Source of the DNA: Chlorella sorokiniana
Lineage: Eukaryota > Chlorophyta > Trebouxiophyceae > Chlorellales > Chlorellaceae
Reading direction: 5' to 3'
DNA: 64,000 nt
Assembly (NCBI GenBank): GCA_025917655.1
Contig: CP084615.1
Span: forward strand, 868,001-932,000
Shown here one piece after another: positions 33,774 through 45,859 of the stretch. Each line of letters opens with the position of its first letter. Position 1 is the first letter of the stretch. The notes under the pieces were generated by a model. The model was not told where the DNA came from. It was given only the letters and a program-made list of their open reading frames with translations, and did no database searches. A program made the translations under genes and the position numbers.

Positions 33774-35449
33774 GCGCTGGTGAGGATTGCGGATGTGGCT
33801 AAGAACACAGCAGCCTGCAAATGTGCTGATGGCCGGAAGTTGTCCTTTTGCCGTTCTTTTGCAGGCTTCAACCCTATCCATGAAAATGAAGACTTGCGAT
33901 GAGAGAAGCTGGACGCTGTGATCTGCTTACCCTTTCAGTTCGTTTGAGAAGAACCCCTGGCCCCCCCCAAGCTGCTTGTGAACTGAATCATGGCAGGGTA
34001 GCAGTGGGCTTCTGCTGCGCTGCTGCTGCTGCGCGTCCCTCACCCGCCAACACACGCGCCGCAACCTCTTGAACCCGCAAGTGCACCAGCTACACTGGCC
34101 CCCGTTCTCACTGTTGTCGAGGTTCAGTAGCGTTCCACCACAACCAGTCGGTTTTCAAACACTGATCCTGCAGAAGAACCCCCCGGGCCTCCACCACGAC
34201 CACCACGCGGCCACAGCTGTGTGGTTTGCCTGATATTTCTGGCCGTCCTTGTCCAGTAACTGCCTTTGTCTTGGCGTAGTGTCGGTTGGCCTGCCTGTGT
34301 CTTCACCTGTCCTGTCAAGGTGCCCTCAGGGCGCCTTGAAACGTGTGCGTGTCTATGAATGTGGGTGTGTCCGATTGAGCCCGTCTCAACCATTTCATCC
34401 AACATGAACCCTCTCGATTATTCTGCCGCCGCAGGTAGCGCAGTGTGGCTGGCCCCCTGTTCTCTGCTATGATACGCTGCCGACTCTCTGCCTGCCGTTT
34501 GCTGCCTCCTCGCAATCAAGCTGCTTCCTTCTTGTTTTTGCCTGCCTGTAACTGTGCACTTGTGGATGCTCAAAGGGACTGCTGTCAAACCGTCCACCGC
34601 TGCAGCCCGCAGGAGAGGCCTTGAATCAGGCAGGCAGTGGTGCCGCAGCAGCTGGCGGCAGCAGGAGGCAGAAAAGTGATTCGCGTGGATCTGCCTGCAT
34701 CCAGAAAGAAAAGGCATGTGCCAGGATTCCTTGATCCATCGGCTGCCTGAGGTTGGTTGAAAGCTGGGGAGGTTGAAAGTGAATTCATGCTGGCTGGTAA
34801 AGGGCAGGTTGACCTCATGCGGGGGCGGCCCTGACCGCTGCACATGGTGGGAAGGGACAAGTTGGTCCCTGAGCCCTGCTCGCATTGAATGCTATAAAGA
34901 GCCTCTGAGAGGGAAACAATCATTGATTTTGCTGCGATCTTCGAGCGGAGAACAGGGACACTACGTGAGGCAGGGGCAAGTTTTGGGGGCACTTTTGCTG
35001 CTTACCCGCCCCCTATCCCCCGACGGTGGTGCACAAGCAATGCATTGATTACACGGCGCAAAGGCCGCCATACTGGCTGTTTTCTTAAGCGCTCCGCACA
35101 GCGCCAGACGGCTGCGCCTTGCGTGGCCCCCTGCCAGGCAACCAATTTGTGACTACGTTCACAAGCCTTTACAGCGCACAGCAAGCCGGTTTAGCGCCGG
35201 CAGGGCACCGGCACTCTCGCCCGGTTTGTCTCTTGGCCCACGTGCACCCCGTGGCCCCTCCGCCCTGGCAGCTTCAACCGGCTGCATTGCGAGGACCTTT
35301 GGCCCGGCGCTCCTGCCGACGGGCTGCAGTCAAACTCTGCAGGTGGCGGCCACCCGCCGGCCGCTGAACCGCCCTCGGCCGCAAGCCCCAGCGGGCCGCC
35401 CACGAGCAGCGCAGCTTGCCCAGCACCTCACGCAGCAGCAGGCAGCACC
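33774..35449. other. Long gene-poor stretch
   Basis: These 1.7 kb hold no recognisable coding gene, RNA gene or repeat. The left part is AT-richer and should be the 3' UTR of the TROL-like gene. The part near 35100-35449 is GC-rich and should be promoter or 5' UTR of the BTB gene. Open frames on the minus strand (34418-34885, 34585-34992) show no domain. Confidence 0.5.
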
Positions 35450-38116
35450 ATGTCCGCGGAGCAGGTGGTGGCTGCCTATGCCAAGGAGCTGTTCATCCGC
35501 TCAGAGGCGGAGATCAAGCGCCCGTGGTGCTGCTGAGCGGCGAGCGCACCAACATCTATGGGGTGCTGGAGAAGCACATGCGGGAGACGGCGCTGCCGCC
35601 CGCGGAGCGCTTCTGGCGCGCCGTGCGCACGCAGTGGACGCCGCAGCTGGACACATGGCGGCCACGCGTCAACGGCGTGCAGCTCAAGGTGGGCTGGCTG
35701 CTGCGGCGGCGGCGCCTGCAAGTTCTCCTGCACAGGGCCAGCACGCCTGACAGTGTGCACAGCCACAACATGCCCCACGCAGCGCACGCCTGAGCTGCTT
35801 GTGCGACCCCGATGGCCGCCCCCACACCCACCGCCCCGCAGGTGCTGGCGGGCGCGCGGCTGCCGGAGAGCGACGAGGAGTGGACGGCTCTGCACGCCGC
35901 CCTCACAGCGGTGCGCCAGCACCTGCGCCCGACACCAGCGTGGAGCGGCTGTATGCGGAGCTGCGCGACTTTGTGGGCATGGTGGTGGACTGGTGGGGCA
36001 ACAGGAAGAAGGCGGGGGAGGCGGGTGAGGCGGCAGGCGGAGGGGGCGGATGCCGGGTGACTGGGCGGGGGCACAGGGTGGACGGTGTGGGGGCGGCGGC
36101 ACCCGGGGCAGCCCTGGCGCAGGCCGCCGGGCAAGGTGTGAGCTTGTACGTGAAACACCCGGCAGAAGGGGCATCGAGTCATGAGCTGGTTGCATCCAGC
36201 CCTCGCCAGCGGAGGCATTGCAACTCCTCCCGGTTCACGCTCTCCCTGCCACCCACCCCCAACCCCCCAGCAGCCGGGCTGGGCGTGAGCGGGCTGATGA
36301 AGCGCGTGGCCAGCGCCGGCGTCATGCTGGCGGGGTGCGGCATGCTGCCCGGGATGCCAGCCACCAAGAAGGCGTGCCTGGAGTATCTGCCGCTAACGGC
36401 GGGCGGCGCCGCGGGTCCCCCCCGCCCCGCCGGGCAGCACCACCGTGTACCAAAACACCATCTACGCCGCCCCGAGATTGTGCCGCACCACCTGCTGGCC
36501 GGCAGCGGCAGCGGGCGGCTGCCAGACCGCGTGGGGCTCTCCTCGGCCGGCGCGGACATCGGCGCGGCGGCGGCAGCGGCGGCGGCGGCAGCGGCGGCAC
36601 AGGTGCCCCCACACCTTCCAAGAGCTGCACGACGGCTCGCACCACGGCGGCAGCGGCTACCTGGCGGCCCTGAACAGCGGCGGGCAGGACCCCGCCCTGC
36701 TGGGCGCGCTCTACGCCGACGGCGGCGCAGCCGCCGCCGCTGCGGGTGGCCGCCAGCCCGCGCAGCGACGGCCATCACGGTGCGGGGCTGCTGCCGCAGC
36801 TCGACGGCGCCCGCAGCCTGGCGCTTTCTACCACCCAGCCTCGCCGCGCGGCGACCCGCGGGAGGGGTCGGCCGACAACCGGGAGGTGAGGGTGGCTGTG
36901 CCCTCCTGCCAGGAGGCGCTGCCCTGTGCGCTGCTGGCGCAAGAAGAGCTCGCAGCCCACTCCCAACCCTTCCAAGCCCACTTTTCAAAAGCAGTGCAAA
37001 CTTAGGAGTAAGCTCAAAGCCGGGTGCCTTTGCTCGCCGCAGGCCGTTCGCCCTGGCGCCTCCTCCGCCGACGGCAAGGTGTTTGTCACGCTCAACGTGG
37101 GCGGCCACCGCTTCCTCACCACCGCCGCCACGCTGGGCGCGCAGGACGGCTCCTACTTTGCCAAGCTGGCGGCGCAGGCAGTGGCAGCGGCCGGCAAGGG
37201 CAAGTCAGGCTCAGAGTTCTTTGTGGACCGCTCCGGCAAGGTGGGTGGCCAGGGGTGGTGGGTTGGGGCTGGTGGGTTACGATTAGGGGGCCGCGCGGAT
37301 AGAGTTTGGGCACCAGGCGTCAAGCGCTGCGCACACAAAACCTGATTAGAATCTGTGGGGTGTCGCGGCGTACTGGAAAGGATGGGCGCTTTAAGAAAGG
37401 GTTCTGCGCTGGTCTCGCTGATAGGGCTCCCCGCTGTGCCGAGCCGTAGCCGCGCGCTGCACCGCGCCCCAAGCTCATGCCTGCCCTGCCGCACACCCCT
37501 TCCCCGCCCTCCCGCTCCTGATTTGTTCCGCCCACGGCTCACCCACCGACTGCAGATTTTCGAGTATGTGCTTGACTACCTGCGCTCGCAGCGCTTCTGC
37601 GACAGCCCCTCCACCCTGCCCCGCGACGAGCGCACCCTCTCCCTGCTGGCCCGCGAGGCCGACTTCTACCAGCTGCCAGAGCTGGCGGGGCGGGCCCGCG
37701 CCGCGCTTGCAGGCCTGGCCACAGCCGCTGCGGTCGGCGGCCAGCCGGGCGCCGTCGGGCAGCAGCCCGCCGAGGAGACACCCTCCGACGTGCCCGCCAA
37801 CATCGTGGCCGCCGCCGCCGAGGGCTCCGCGCACGGCGGCCAGCTGCTGGCGGGGCGGTTTGGGGCGGCGCCGCCACTCCCGCCCCCGCCCGCCCAGCAA
37901 GTGGACGCCGTGTTTGTGGAGACCGGCTTCAGCGAGGCCGCAGAGCTGGGCGGCGCGCAGGCCGCGCTGCTGCAGCAGCTCAACGCCACGCTGGCGGCGC
38001 GCCAGGCCGAGGGCTACGCCGTCGTGTCGTATGAGTGCGGCACGGAGCGCGAGGGCGGCCGCCGCAACCTGCACTACCACGTGCTGCTGCGCCGCACCGC
38101 ACCGCCCAACGCCTGA
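35450..38116 (+). CDS. KCTD-type BTB/POZ protein with unknown N-terminal region
   Basis: Protein with a C-terminal T1-type BTB domain, as in KCTD proteins, which oligomerise and often act as cullin-3 adaptors. The start is ATG 35450. The N-terminal region reads EQVVAAYAKELFIRSEAEIK, then VVLLSGERTNIYGVLEKHMR and PPAERFWRAVRTQWTPQLDT. The next exon has LYAELRDFVGMVVDWWGNRK, then LMKRVASAGVMLAGCG, with low-complexity Ala/Gly linkers. The BTB domain begins KVFVTLNVGGHRFLTT (from 37078), continues to the exon at about 37556 (IFEYVLDYLRSQRF), and ends ARDFYQLPEL-like near 37680. A C-terminal globular part (GYAVVSYECGTEREGGRRNL, HYHVLLRRTAPPNA) ends at TGA 38114-38116. One C is missing at 35521-35523. 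I do not recognise the N-terminal domain. Confidence 0.8.
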
Positions 38117-38844
38117 GCGTCGCGCGGTACCCACAAAATCCAACCTGGTTTTCCGGCGCGGGGGGCTCCTTTCCCGCCTTGGCCTGGCCTGCAGCTCAAG
38201 AGCTTTGGCGGGAGCCTGCGATGCCTGCCCGCACCACCATTTCAGCCTTTTTCCAATGTGCACCCTGACCCAGCACTGCCAGCCTGCTACGGGTCTGTAC
38301 TCTACTACTGACCACCCCTATCTTGCCCCCTTTCTGCCCATTCCCCGCCTTCTTCCCCCATCTCCCGCGCCGCCCCTCCTTCCCGCCTCAACCCCCTCCC
38401 CTGCATTTCCAGCTTGCCCGCATGCACAACACCTTGGCCTGATCACCTTTGATGGCCTCTTAGGTTTGCCATTGCATGGGTCACAGCAGCGTTAAAAATA
38501 CATACATTGCCGCCCCTGCGCTGGCACCTCAGCCATTGTCGACGTGCCGCTGCTGCCCCAGTCATTTCATCCCTGCAGCAGTCTTTGCAAGTGCCTTAGA
38601 CATTCAATTTCTTCACTGCCTCACAGCAGTGCCCCGCTATTGTCACCGTGTCAAATTGATTTGGGACTGACGTTCTTTATTGTCACTGCAGCGCACGTGC
38701 CAGCACCGATGCGGCCTAGCGCCTCTTCCTCCCCTCCCCTGCCCCACTTATTCGTCCCCTGTCCCTGCAAACTAGATGTAGAATGCGTATCACAGGGTCC
38801 CTGGCAAGCTAAGCGCAGCAGCACAGAGGTGCAGCAGGGCCAGT
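38117..38844. other. Convergent 3' intergenic region
   Basis: This gap lies between the BTB stop (+) and the TSR3 stop (-). It is pyrimidine-rich on the plus strand around 38330-38410. No gene is seen. Confidence 0.5.
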
Positions 38845-40625
38845 TCAACCCAACTTGAGACCTTGGAGGGATGCCTCTGTCTGCTCTGCTGCACCGCCGA
38901 GCCCCTGCTGCCGCTGCCGCTGCTGCCCCTCCCCTGCCGCTGACCCGCTGACCTGGCCGCCTGGCCCTTGCTGCTGCTGCTGCGGCCCCTCCTCTGCCTC
39001 CTCATCGGCCTCTGTGCCATACTCATCCTCAGACTCGGATGGCGGCAACAGCCCTGCAGGAAGGTAGCTGTCCTGTTGTTGGCCTTGCGCCGCTCCCATC
39101 CCTGCTGCTGCTGCTGCCGCTCCAGGGGCCCCTCCCACCTCGTCCTCCCCTCCTGTGCTGTACTCGTCTTCAGACTCCGAGGGCGGCAGCATGCCGCGCT
39201 GCAGGTAGCTGCCATCATCCGCCTCCTCCAAGGCCCGCTCCTCCTCCTCGCCGGCCCCCATCCCAGCGGGCAGGCTGCGGCGCGGGCCCCCGCCCGCCTG
39301 CATCTGCTGCAGGTGCTGCGCCTGCGCCTCGATCACCGCCGCCGCCGTGTCGCAGGCGGCGTAGCGATCCAGCAGGGCCTCGTTCAGCGACAGGAAGCTG
39401 TGGCCCCTGCACAGCGGTGGCGGGTGGAAAGAAGGGGGCAGGCCAGCATGTGAGTGGGGCCAGCGGGCGAACGGCAGCCGCCAGCAGCGCCGGCGTCGGT
39501 GCCGCAGCGAGGGCGCCGCCACGCACCACTTGAAGCGGCTCATCAGGCGCTTGGCTGCCGGCTGCCAGCCGCAGATGTAGAGCGCGGCGGCCAGCGCCTC
39601 GGCGCACGACAGCTTGCAGGGCCGGCCGTAGTTGACTGGGTTGGCGGCCAGCAGCCAGGGCAGCAGGCGGGGCGCGGCACCCTTGATGCGTCCTGCAGCA
39701 GAGACCACGGAGCGGCGTCCACGCAACGAACCACATCTCTGCTGCCTGTACGCCATACGCAGCTGGTGCGCACGTTTGCAGGCTGTTGCGAGCACTGCCC
39801 ATCAACAGGAGCAGCGCCCCTCCGCAGCGCCCACCCAAGGGTGGCGACGGTGCCCCTCCTTGCCCTCCCACCAAACGGCACGCTGCCCTTCCTCCGCCCC
39901 ACACCAACGGCCTGTCGTCCCTATGTCACTCCATTTCAACCATGCACGTACACGTATGCACACCGCCGCCTGCCCACCCACCAAACGGCACGTCGTCCAG
40001 CCTGTTCCAGGAACAATCCACAACCGCCAGCCCCTTGGCGCCCACCAGCCCGCCGTCCTCCCGCGAGACGCAGCTGCGACCCACCGGGCTCAGTATCACG
40101 CCGGGGAAGCTCTGCAGGCGGGGTGCGGGGTAAGCATGGCGTGGTCGCAGGCTTCAGCAGCCTTTCAGGGCGCTAGAGGGGGAGGGGAGCACGAGGGAGC
40201 CCACCGGGCGGAGCGCACCTGGTTCAGACGCAGCTCACGAACCAGCCCTTGGCGGGCAAGACGCGTGCCCGTGCAGCGCTTGCGATCACACTGGCCCAGA
40301 TCCCACCTGCAGCGAGCAAAAGAAGAGATGGCGGCAGGTGAGCCGGCGGGCTCACCGACAGGCGGGGCGGTGGGGGTTGGATGCACGCAGACTGGCTTGT
40401 TAGCGGACTGAAGACGTGCAAGGGCACAAGCACCTGACAGACTAAGTCTTAAACAGCAAAAGCGCAGCATGCGGGCACTGACATTGCCAGTTTGATCGGG
40501 AACGGCACCTCCTCCTCGGCTCCTGAGCTACTTTCGTCGCCACCAGAGTCTGCATCAGGCTGCTCTTGCCACTCATGCCGCCGACCGCCCCGCCGACCTG
40601 TATCAGTGCCGAGGGGTCTCGGCAT
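38845..40625 (-). CDS. TSR3: 18S rRNA aminocarboxypropyltransferase TSR3
   Basis: Transfers the aminocarboxypropyl group from SAM to the hypermodified U of 18S rRNA during 40S maturation. Five exons fit phase: 40625-40483, 40306-40219, 40111-39982, 39692-39527 and 39406-38845. The start ATG 40625 gives [19 protein letters not shown], an acidic stretch and PFPIKLAM. The second exon continues [20 protein letters not shown], then [70 protein letters not shown] and [20 protein letters not shown]. These are the RLI-like and DUF367 signatures of TSR3. The last 150 residues are an acidic and Gln/Gly-rich tail with two PPSESEDEY repeats, ending at TGA 38845-38847. The 5' splice site of exon 3 is duplicated 110 bases inside the intron. 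No frame correction is needed. Confidence 0.93.
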
Positions 40626-41363
40626 GGCCCTGCTGCGCTCAGTTTGATAGAGATTTCAATGAAAGAGCGTGAGAGGGCGGCCAAGTCGCGGTCCTCGACA
40701 TCCATGCATGGAAAGGAGACGACCGCGTGCTGGGCGCTGGCGCCTACTGCCAGTCTACGCATCGTGTGTTCAGGGGTGCTTTTTTGTACTAGTTTGGTTT
40801 AAGCGGCATAAGAAGTCAAGCACGACCAGGTGGAGGTTGCCAGTAGACATGCGGGACAGAAACAAGGCACGACGGCGTTGGGTCTGCCTCTGGGCTCCTA
40901 TCACATTAGAACAGTGTCTGCGGGCTAGCAAGGCGAAAGCGCATACGCAGGCAGCTTCCAGTGGCATAAGCGAAACCATGCTGTTAGAAGGAGGTCATTG
41001 GGCGTGGAAGGCAGGCAGCTCAGCAGTTGGGCAAGCAGGGCGGCGGCAACGGCCGTCCTGCTCAGGTACAAGCTTGCCCAAGTTGATGTCCAGGACATCC
41101 GTAATCAACGATCTCCTTGACGTCCCACAGGGATATAACGCTGGATATACAGCGGGAGGCGCAGGGTTGGTCGCCTTGTGCTCTCGAGCTTGTCGGGACA
41201 GGCTTTTCTTACTCGCGGCGGCTTGCCATGTTCCGTTCTTGGCTTACGGGCGACAGCCAGGAAGTGCTGCAGCCCACGTTGCAAGAGCGAGCCTCAGGTA
41301 ACCTTTAATCACCTGTTGCTCTTGAACAGCCTCCAAGGCGGCGTGAAGGGGACCACAAGCCGC
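40626..41363. promoter_or_regulatory. Divergent upstream region of TSR3 and S1P lyase
   Basis: These 738 bases lie between two divergent start codons. No coding gene is supported. Promoters for both genes are expected, but I see no clear TATA element. Confidence 0.35.
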
Positions 41364-44300
41364 ATGAATGCCTCTCAAATCGACCTTCACATTGCTGCAG
41401 TGCTCCTGCGCTCGGCGGCAACCGCGCTCCAACCGGCGGCGGCGGCTGTCCAGCCAGCAACCGCGTTGCTGCTGCAGTATGCAAAGAAGTGGGAGCCAGT
41501 GATGGCACCAGCCATTGCAGCAGCAGCGCCGCACGCCAAAGCAGCCGCTCAGTGGGGCAGCCAGCAGATGGCGGCAGTGGATGCGCACGTGGCTGCCCTG
41601 CAGCCGTGGCAGCTTGTGGCGGCCACCGTCATTGCCACGCTGCTGGTCCTGCGTGTGCTGCAAGCCCTGCGCAGCGCTACGCGCACACTGCAAGACAAGG
41701 GTGCGCGCTGTGTGGCAAGCTGCGGCTGTGGGCTGAGGGTTTGGTGCAGCGCTGCTGCTCCCCCGCCATGCCTCCCTGCCTTGCCCGCGCCTGCTGGCGG
41801 CGCTTCTCTCACCTCATCTCCTCGCCTGGCGCAGGCTGGCGCCAGGTGCTGGCCGCCTTGGTGCTGGACCTGCCCCTGGTGCGGGGGCACGTGGCTGCGA
41901 AGCAGGCTGCCCTGGCCGAGCAGATCCGGAGTGACCTGCGCAAGAAGGCGGCGGCAGGTGACGGGCTGCTCCTGCTGCTGGCGTGCTGCATGGTGGCAGG
42001 CACGCGTCGCCGAAACTCCTGAGCCGCCCATGCTTGCCTGCTGGAACTGCTGTTTTCGGTTCCGTTGAGCCCCCTGCACATGCCTCCTGCCCTGTCACCC
42101 GATGCAGCGGGCGTGCCGCCAGCCCTGAAGGTGCTGCCGCGGCAGGGCAGCGCCCCCAACGACGTCAAGCGCCAGCTCAAGTACAAGGAGGGCGAGGACC
42201 TGAGATTCAGCGACGGCGACAGCCGCGTGTCGGGTGCGCACGCTGGGGCTGCGCCGCCAGCCATGTGGGGCAGTACGTATGTGTGGCAGCCCTGCCGTGG
42301 CGGCAAGCGGTATGCGAGCTCATGCTGCAGTGAGGGTTGCACCTCTGTGGCTTGTTGATAGAGCTGAGGGATCTGGGGTATGCTGCGCTGGAACCCCAGC
42401 AACGCCCAAGGCCCGCCCCCTCCCCCTCTCACCTTGCTCCTCACCGCCTCATGCGCCGGCCTGCTGCGCTGCCGCCCATCCAGGCACGGTGTACATGGCT
42501 GGTGCTGTGCACAAGCAGCTGCTGGGCGAGGCGTACGCGCTGTTTGCGCTGGCCAACCCCATGCACAGCGACATCTTCCCGTCGGTGCGCAAGATGGAGG
42601 GGGAGGTCGTGGCCATGACGGCCTCCATACTGGGAGGTGAGCCGGAGGATCGGGCGGCGACGCCGGGCGGGAGGGCCGGTTGTGTCAGCGGGACCCACCT
42701 GCTGCGCTGTGGCAGCCGGCTGGGCAGTGCGGGAGCGAGCCGCCGCAGGCGCTGATAACCTCCAGTCTGCTGTGCGGGCTTGGCCAGCTGAGGGGTGCTA
42801 GCTACCCTTGAGCGCTGTTGTTTGAGAGCACGCCGTCCTGAGCCCTGCTGCTCAAGCACCCCACCCCTCTCTTGGCCTGGGCAGGCGGTCCGGGGGCGAT
42901 TCCGGCGTGTGCGGCAGCATGACCAGCGGCGGCACAGAGTCCATCCTGACAGCGGTGAAGGCCAGCCGCGACTACATGGCCGCCACGCGCGGCATCACCC
43001 AGCCAGAGATGGTGGTGGCGGCGTCGGCCCACGCCGCCTTTGTCAAGGCCGCCGAGTACTTCAAGATCCGGCTGGTGCGCCTGCCGGTGGGGCGCGACTA
43101 CCGCCTGTCGGGCGGCGCGGTGCGGCGCGCCATCGGGCCCGACACCGTGCTGGTGGCGGCATCCGCCCCGGCTTCCCCCACGGCGTCGTCGACCACGTGG
43201 CCGACATTGCGGCGGTGGGTGGCTGGGGGGGGCTGGGCAGCGGTGTTCGCTGGCTAGTGGCGGCGCTGGGCAGGCACTGCTGCTTTTCTTGGTGCGTGGG
43301 CCTCTGGGCATCGCGCTGGATGGTTCGGCCAGCGCTGGAGGGCCATGCCCTCCAGTGTGTTCGCTGCTGCCGTGCTGGGCAGCACAAGCAGCGCGCGGTT
43401 GTGCTGCAGCAGAGGCCTGCCTTCTTCTCACCCGGCTGCCCTGCTGCGCCCCCGGCGCCCGCCCCCGCAGGTCACCCGCCGCCGCGGCATCCCGCTGCAC
43501 GTGGACTGCTGCCTGGGCGGCTTTGTGCTGCCGTTTGCGCGCAAGCTGGGCCACCGCGTGCCGCCCTTTGACTTCTCGGTGCCGGGTGTGACCAGCATGA
43601 GCGTGGACACGCACAAGGTGGGGGCGGCTGTGGGTGGTGCTGGCTGGGGGGTAAGTTTTGTGCCTGTGTGTATCCTGGCGGGCGTGGGTGGGACAAACGC
43701 TTGTTGCTCATGGCTACGCCAAGCTGCCCGCTCGGCTCCCAGATTCAGACCTCGCATGTGGCTGTGGGGGCCAGGCCTGCCTGCGCAAGTGCGTGAATCC
43801 CCCTCTCTCCCTGTGGTGCAGTTTGGCATGGCCCACAAGGGAACCTCCGTAGTGCTGTACCGCAACAAGGAGATCAGGTGCGGACATGGAGGGGCCAGGG
43901 GGCCCAGCCTGTGTGGCTGGGTGGGAGCAAGAAGATGTGTTCACCGCGGGACCACAGCACCACCACTGAACCGTGGATGCACGGCCGGGCACGCATCCTC
44001 CCACAGTCCACACGCCGCCCTGCCTGCCGGTCCTGCGCCTTGTTTGCGTCGGCCCTGCACCTGATGGTTAGCCTGTGCCGCACCCGTACCGCAGGCGCCA
44101 CCAGTACACCTCCATCACCGACTGGACGGGCGGGCTGTACATCAGCCCGGGCTTTGCGGGGTCGCGGTCCGGGGCCCTCATCGCCACCGCCTGGGCCTCC
44201 CTGGTGCACCTGGGGGAGCAGGGCTTCCTGCAGGCCACCGGTGAGCCGCCCCGGGTTCCAAACGCCGCCGCCGCCGCCGCCGCGCGCCGGCAAAGGCTGC

Positions 44301-45188
44301 GGCCCTGCGGCACCATGCAAGCGACGGGCTGCCTGCCAGGGTGCACCCCTCCCGGCCCCCACGCATCGCTACCTTCCTGTTTCACGTGTGCACTCAACCC
44401 CCCCCAACCTGCAGAGGCGATGATGAAGGCTGCGCAGCAGTTCATTGCGGGGGTGGAGGCCATCGAGGGCATCGAGGTGGTGGGGCAGCCCGAGATGACG
44501 GTGGTGGCCTTCAAGGCCAGCCGCAGGTGTGGGCGGGGAGGGGCATGCACGGCGGCATGCACGCGGCGGCTGTCGGGCAGGGCAAGTGTACGGCTGCCGC
44601 GGCTTGCTTGGCTGCACCCCCTCCCTCCTTCTGGGCCCGCCCTTTCTTGGTGCCCTTCCCCAAAGGCGGGTGCGCGCCGCTCCCTGTGCCATGGCTGCGC
44701 CCCGCAGGGGTCTGGACATCTACAAGGTGAACGACCTGCTGGGCAAGAAGGGCTGGCACCTCAACGCGCTGCAGCACCCCCCGCGCTGCACATCTGCCTC
44801 ACCGCCGCCCACTCAGCCGGCATCGTGGACCTGCTGCTGCGGGACCTGCGCGAGGCGGTGGAAGCCGCGCTGAAGGTGGGGCAGGCGCCGCGCTTGCTTG
44901 CATACCTTGCGGTTGTGGTTTTGCTTGTCGTTACACAGGGGCTGCCTGCCTCCCCAGGCTGGCCCAGTCCTCCGCTGGGGACCCCTGCCAGCCCTCTGTC
45001 GGCTCAATGGCACCAAGATGCCGCTCCAGCTGCCACCTGTCCGCCCCCTGCTGCCGCCCTCCCAGGATCCCAAAGCGGGCGGGGACGGCAACGCGCCGCT
45101 ATATGGCATGGCCGCCGCGGTGCCCGACCGCCGCATTGTGTCGCAGTTCCTGGTGGCCTACCAGGACGCGCTGCTGGAGGCGATGTGA
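41364..45188 (+). CDS. DPL1: Sphingosine-1-phosphate lyase (PLP enzyme)
   Basis: Cleaves phosphorylated sphingoid bases to a long-chain aldehyde and phosphoethanolamine at the ER. Eleven exons are 41364-41700, 41835-41957, 42108-42233, 42484-42636, 42885-43214, 43471-43617, 43822-43877, 44098-44240, 44415-44526, 44708-44875 and 45066-45188. An N-terminal membrane span ([20 protein letters not shown]) precedes the group II decarboxylase-like core: [60 protein letters not shown] and the PLP motif SMSVDTHK. That Lys is at 43615-43617. Then come [39 protein letters not shown] and [20 protein letters not shown]. Frame breaks at 42892-42896, 43166-43169 and 44777-44782 are each mended by one G or C. 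The start has no rival Met nearby. Identity is secure. Confidence 0.93.
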
Positions 45189-45859
45189 GGCGGCGGCGCA
45201 GCCTTGGGGCGGTGTTTCCGCAAGCAGCCTTCCGCGGGCAACCGCGCTGTTGTCAACACCGCATCTGCCGTGGCAGCAACTCGTGCAGCAGTTTGGCTCC
45301 ATTTTTGTTTTGCCCCATTGCTGCTGCTACAAGCGACCGGATTTGTCATCACAACACTCTGGAACACTTACATCAGGCTCAGGCAGGTTGGAGGACAGCA
45401 ACTCTACGGCATAAGGAGGGGGGAACTGGGTGCAAATCGGATCTGACAGGGGCATTGTGCCAAGTCCAGGTGGGAACAGCACACAGCTCGACGCCAAAGA
45501 ATGTGATGTGTATAGGAAGTGCTACAAAGGCAGCAGAAATGGGGTTACTGATAGGTACAATGCATGGGGTCTTCTCACGAGAAGGATGTGCGGAAGGGAA
45601 CAGGTTACGGGTATGCATGACGTACTGATTGCTGGGGGACTGGAAGGAGATGGGAACAGTAGAAAGACACGCAAGCAAGGGAATGAAAGGCTGGGGGCTC
45701 AAGGTGCATAGGCTGACAGCAGCTGGCTGCCTAGTGTATCAAAGGGACGGGGGACGTGTGGAGGCTCTTGCAGGACTGGCACGGTGCGCTAACACGTGAG
45801 AGGAGGTCCAGGAAAGAACGGTGCAGATGGGAGCGTCCTCTCTACCGCCGCTTGCTCGC
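45189..45859. other. Convergent 3' intergenic region
   Basis: This gap lies between the S1P lyase stop (+) and the stop of the secreted barrel protein (-). It is AT-richer than the flanks. No gene is recognised. Confidence 0.5.

Noticed and set aside
33774-35449. Hidden gene in the 1.7-kb gap
   Set aside because: No open frame has a domain, plausible splice pattern or leader peptide. 3' UTR and promoter sequence explain it.
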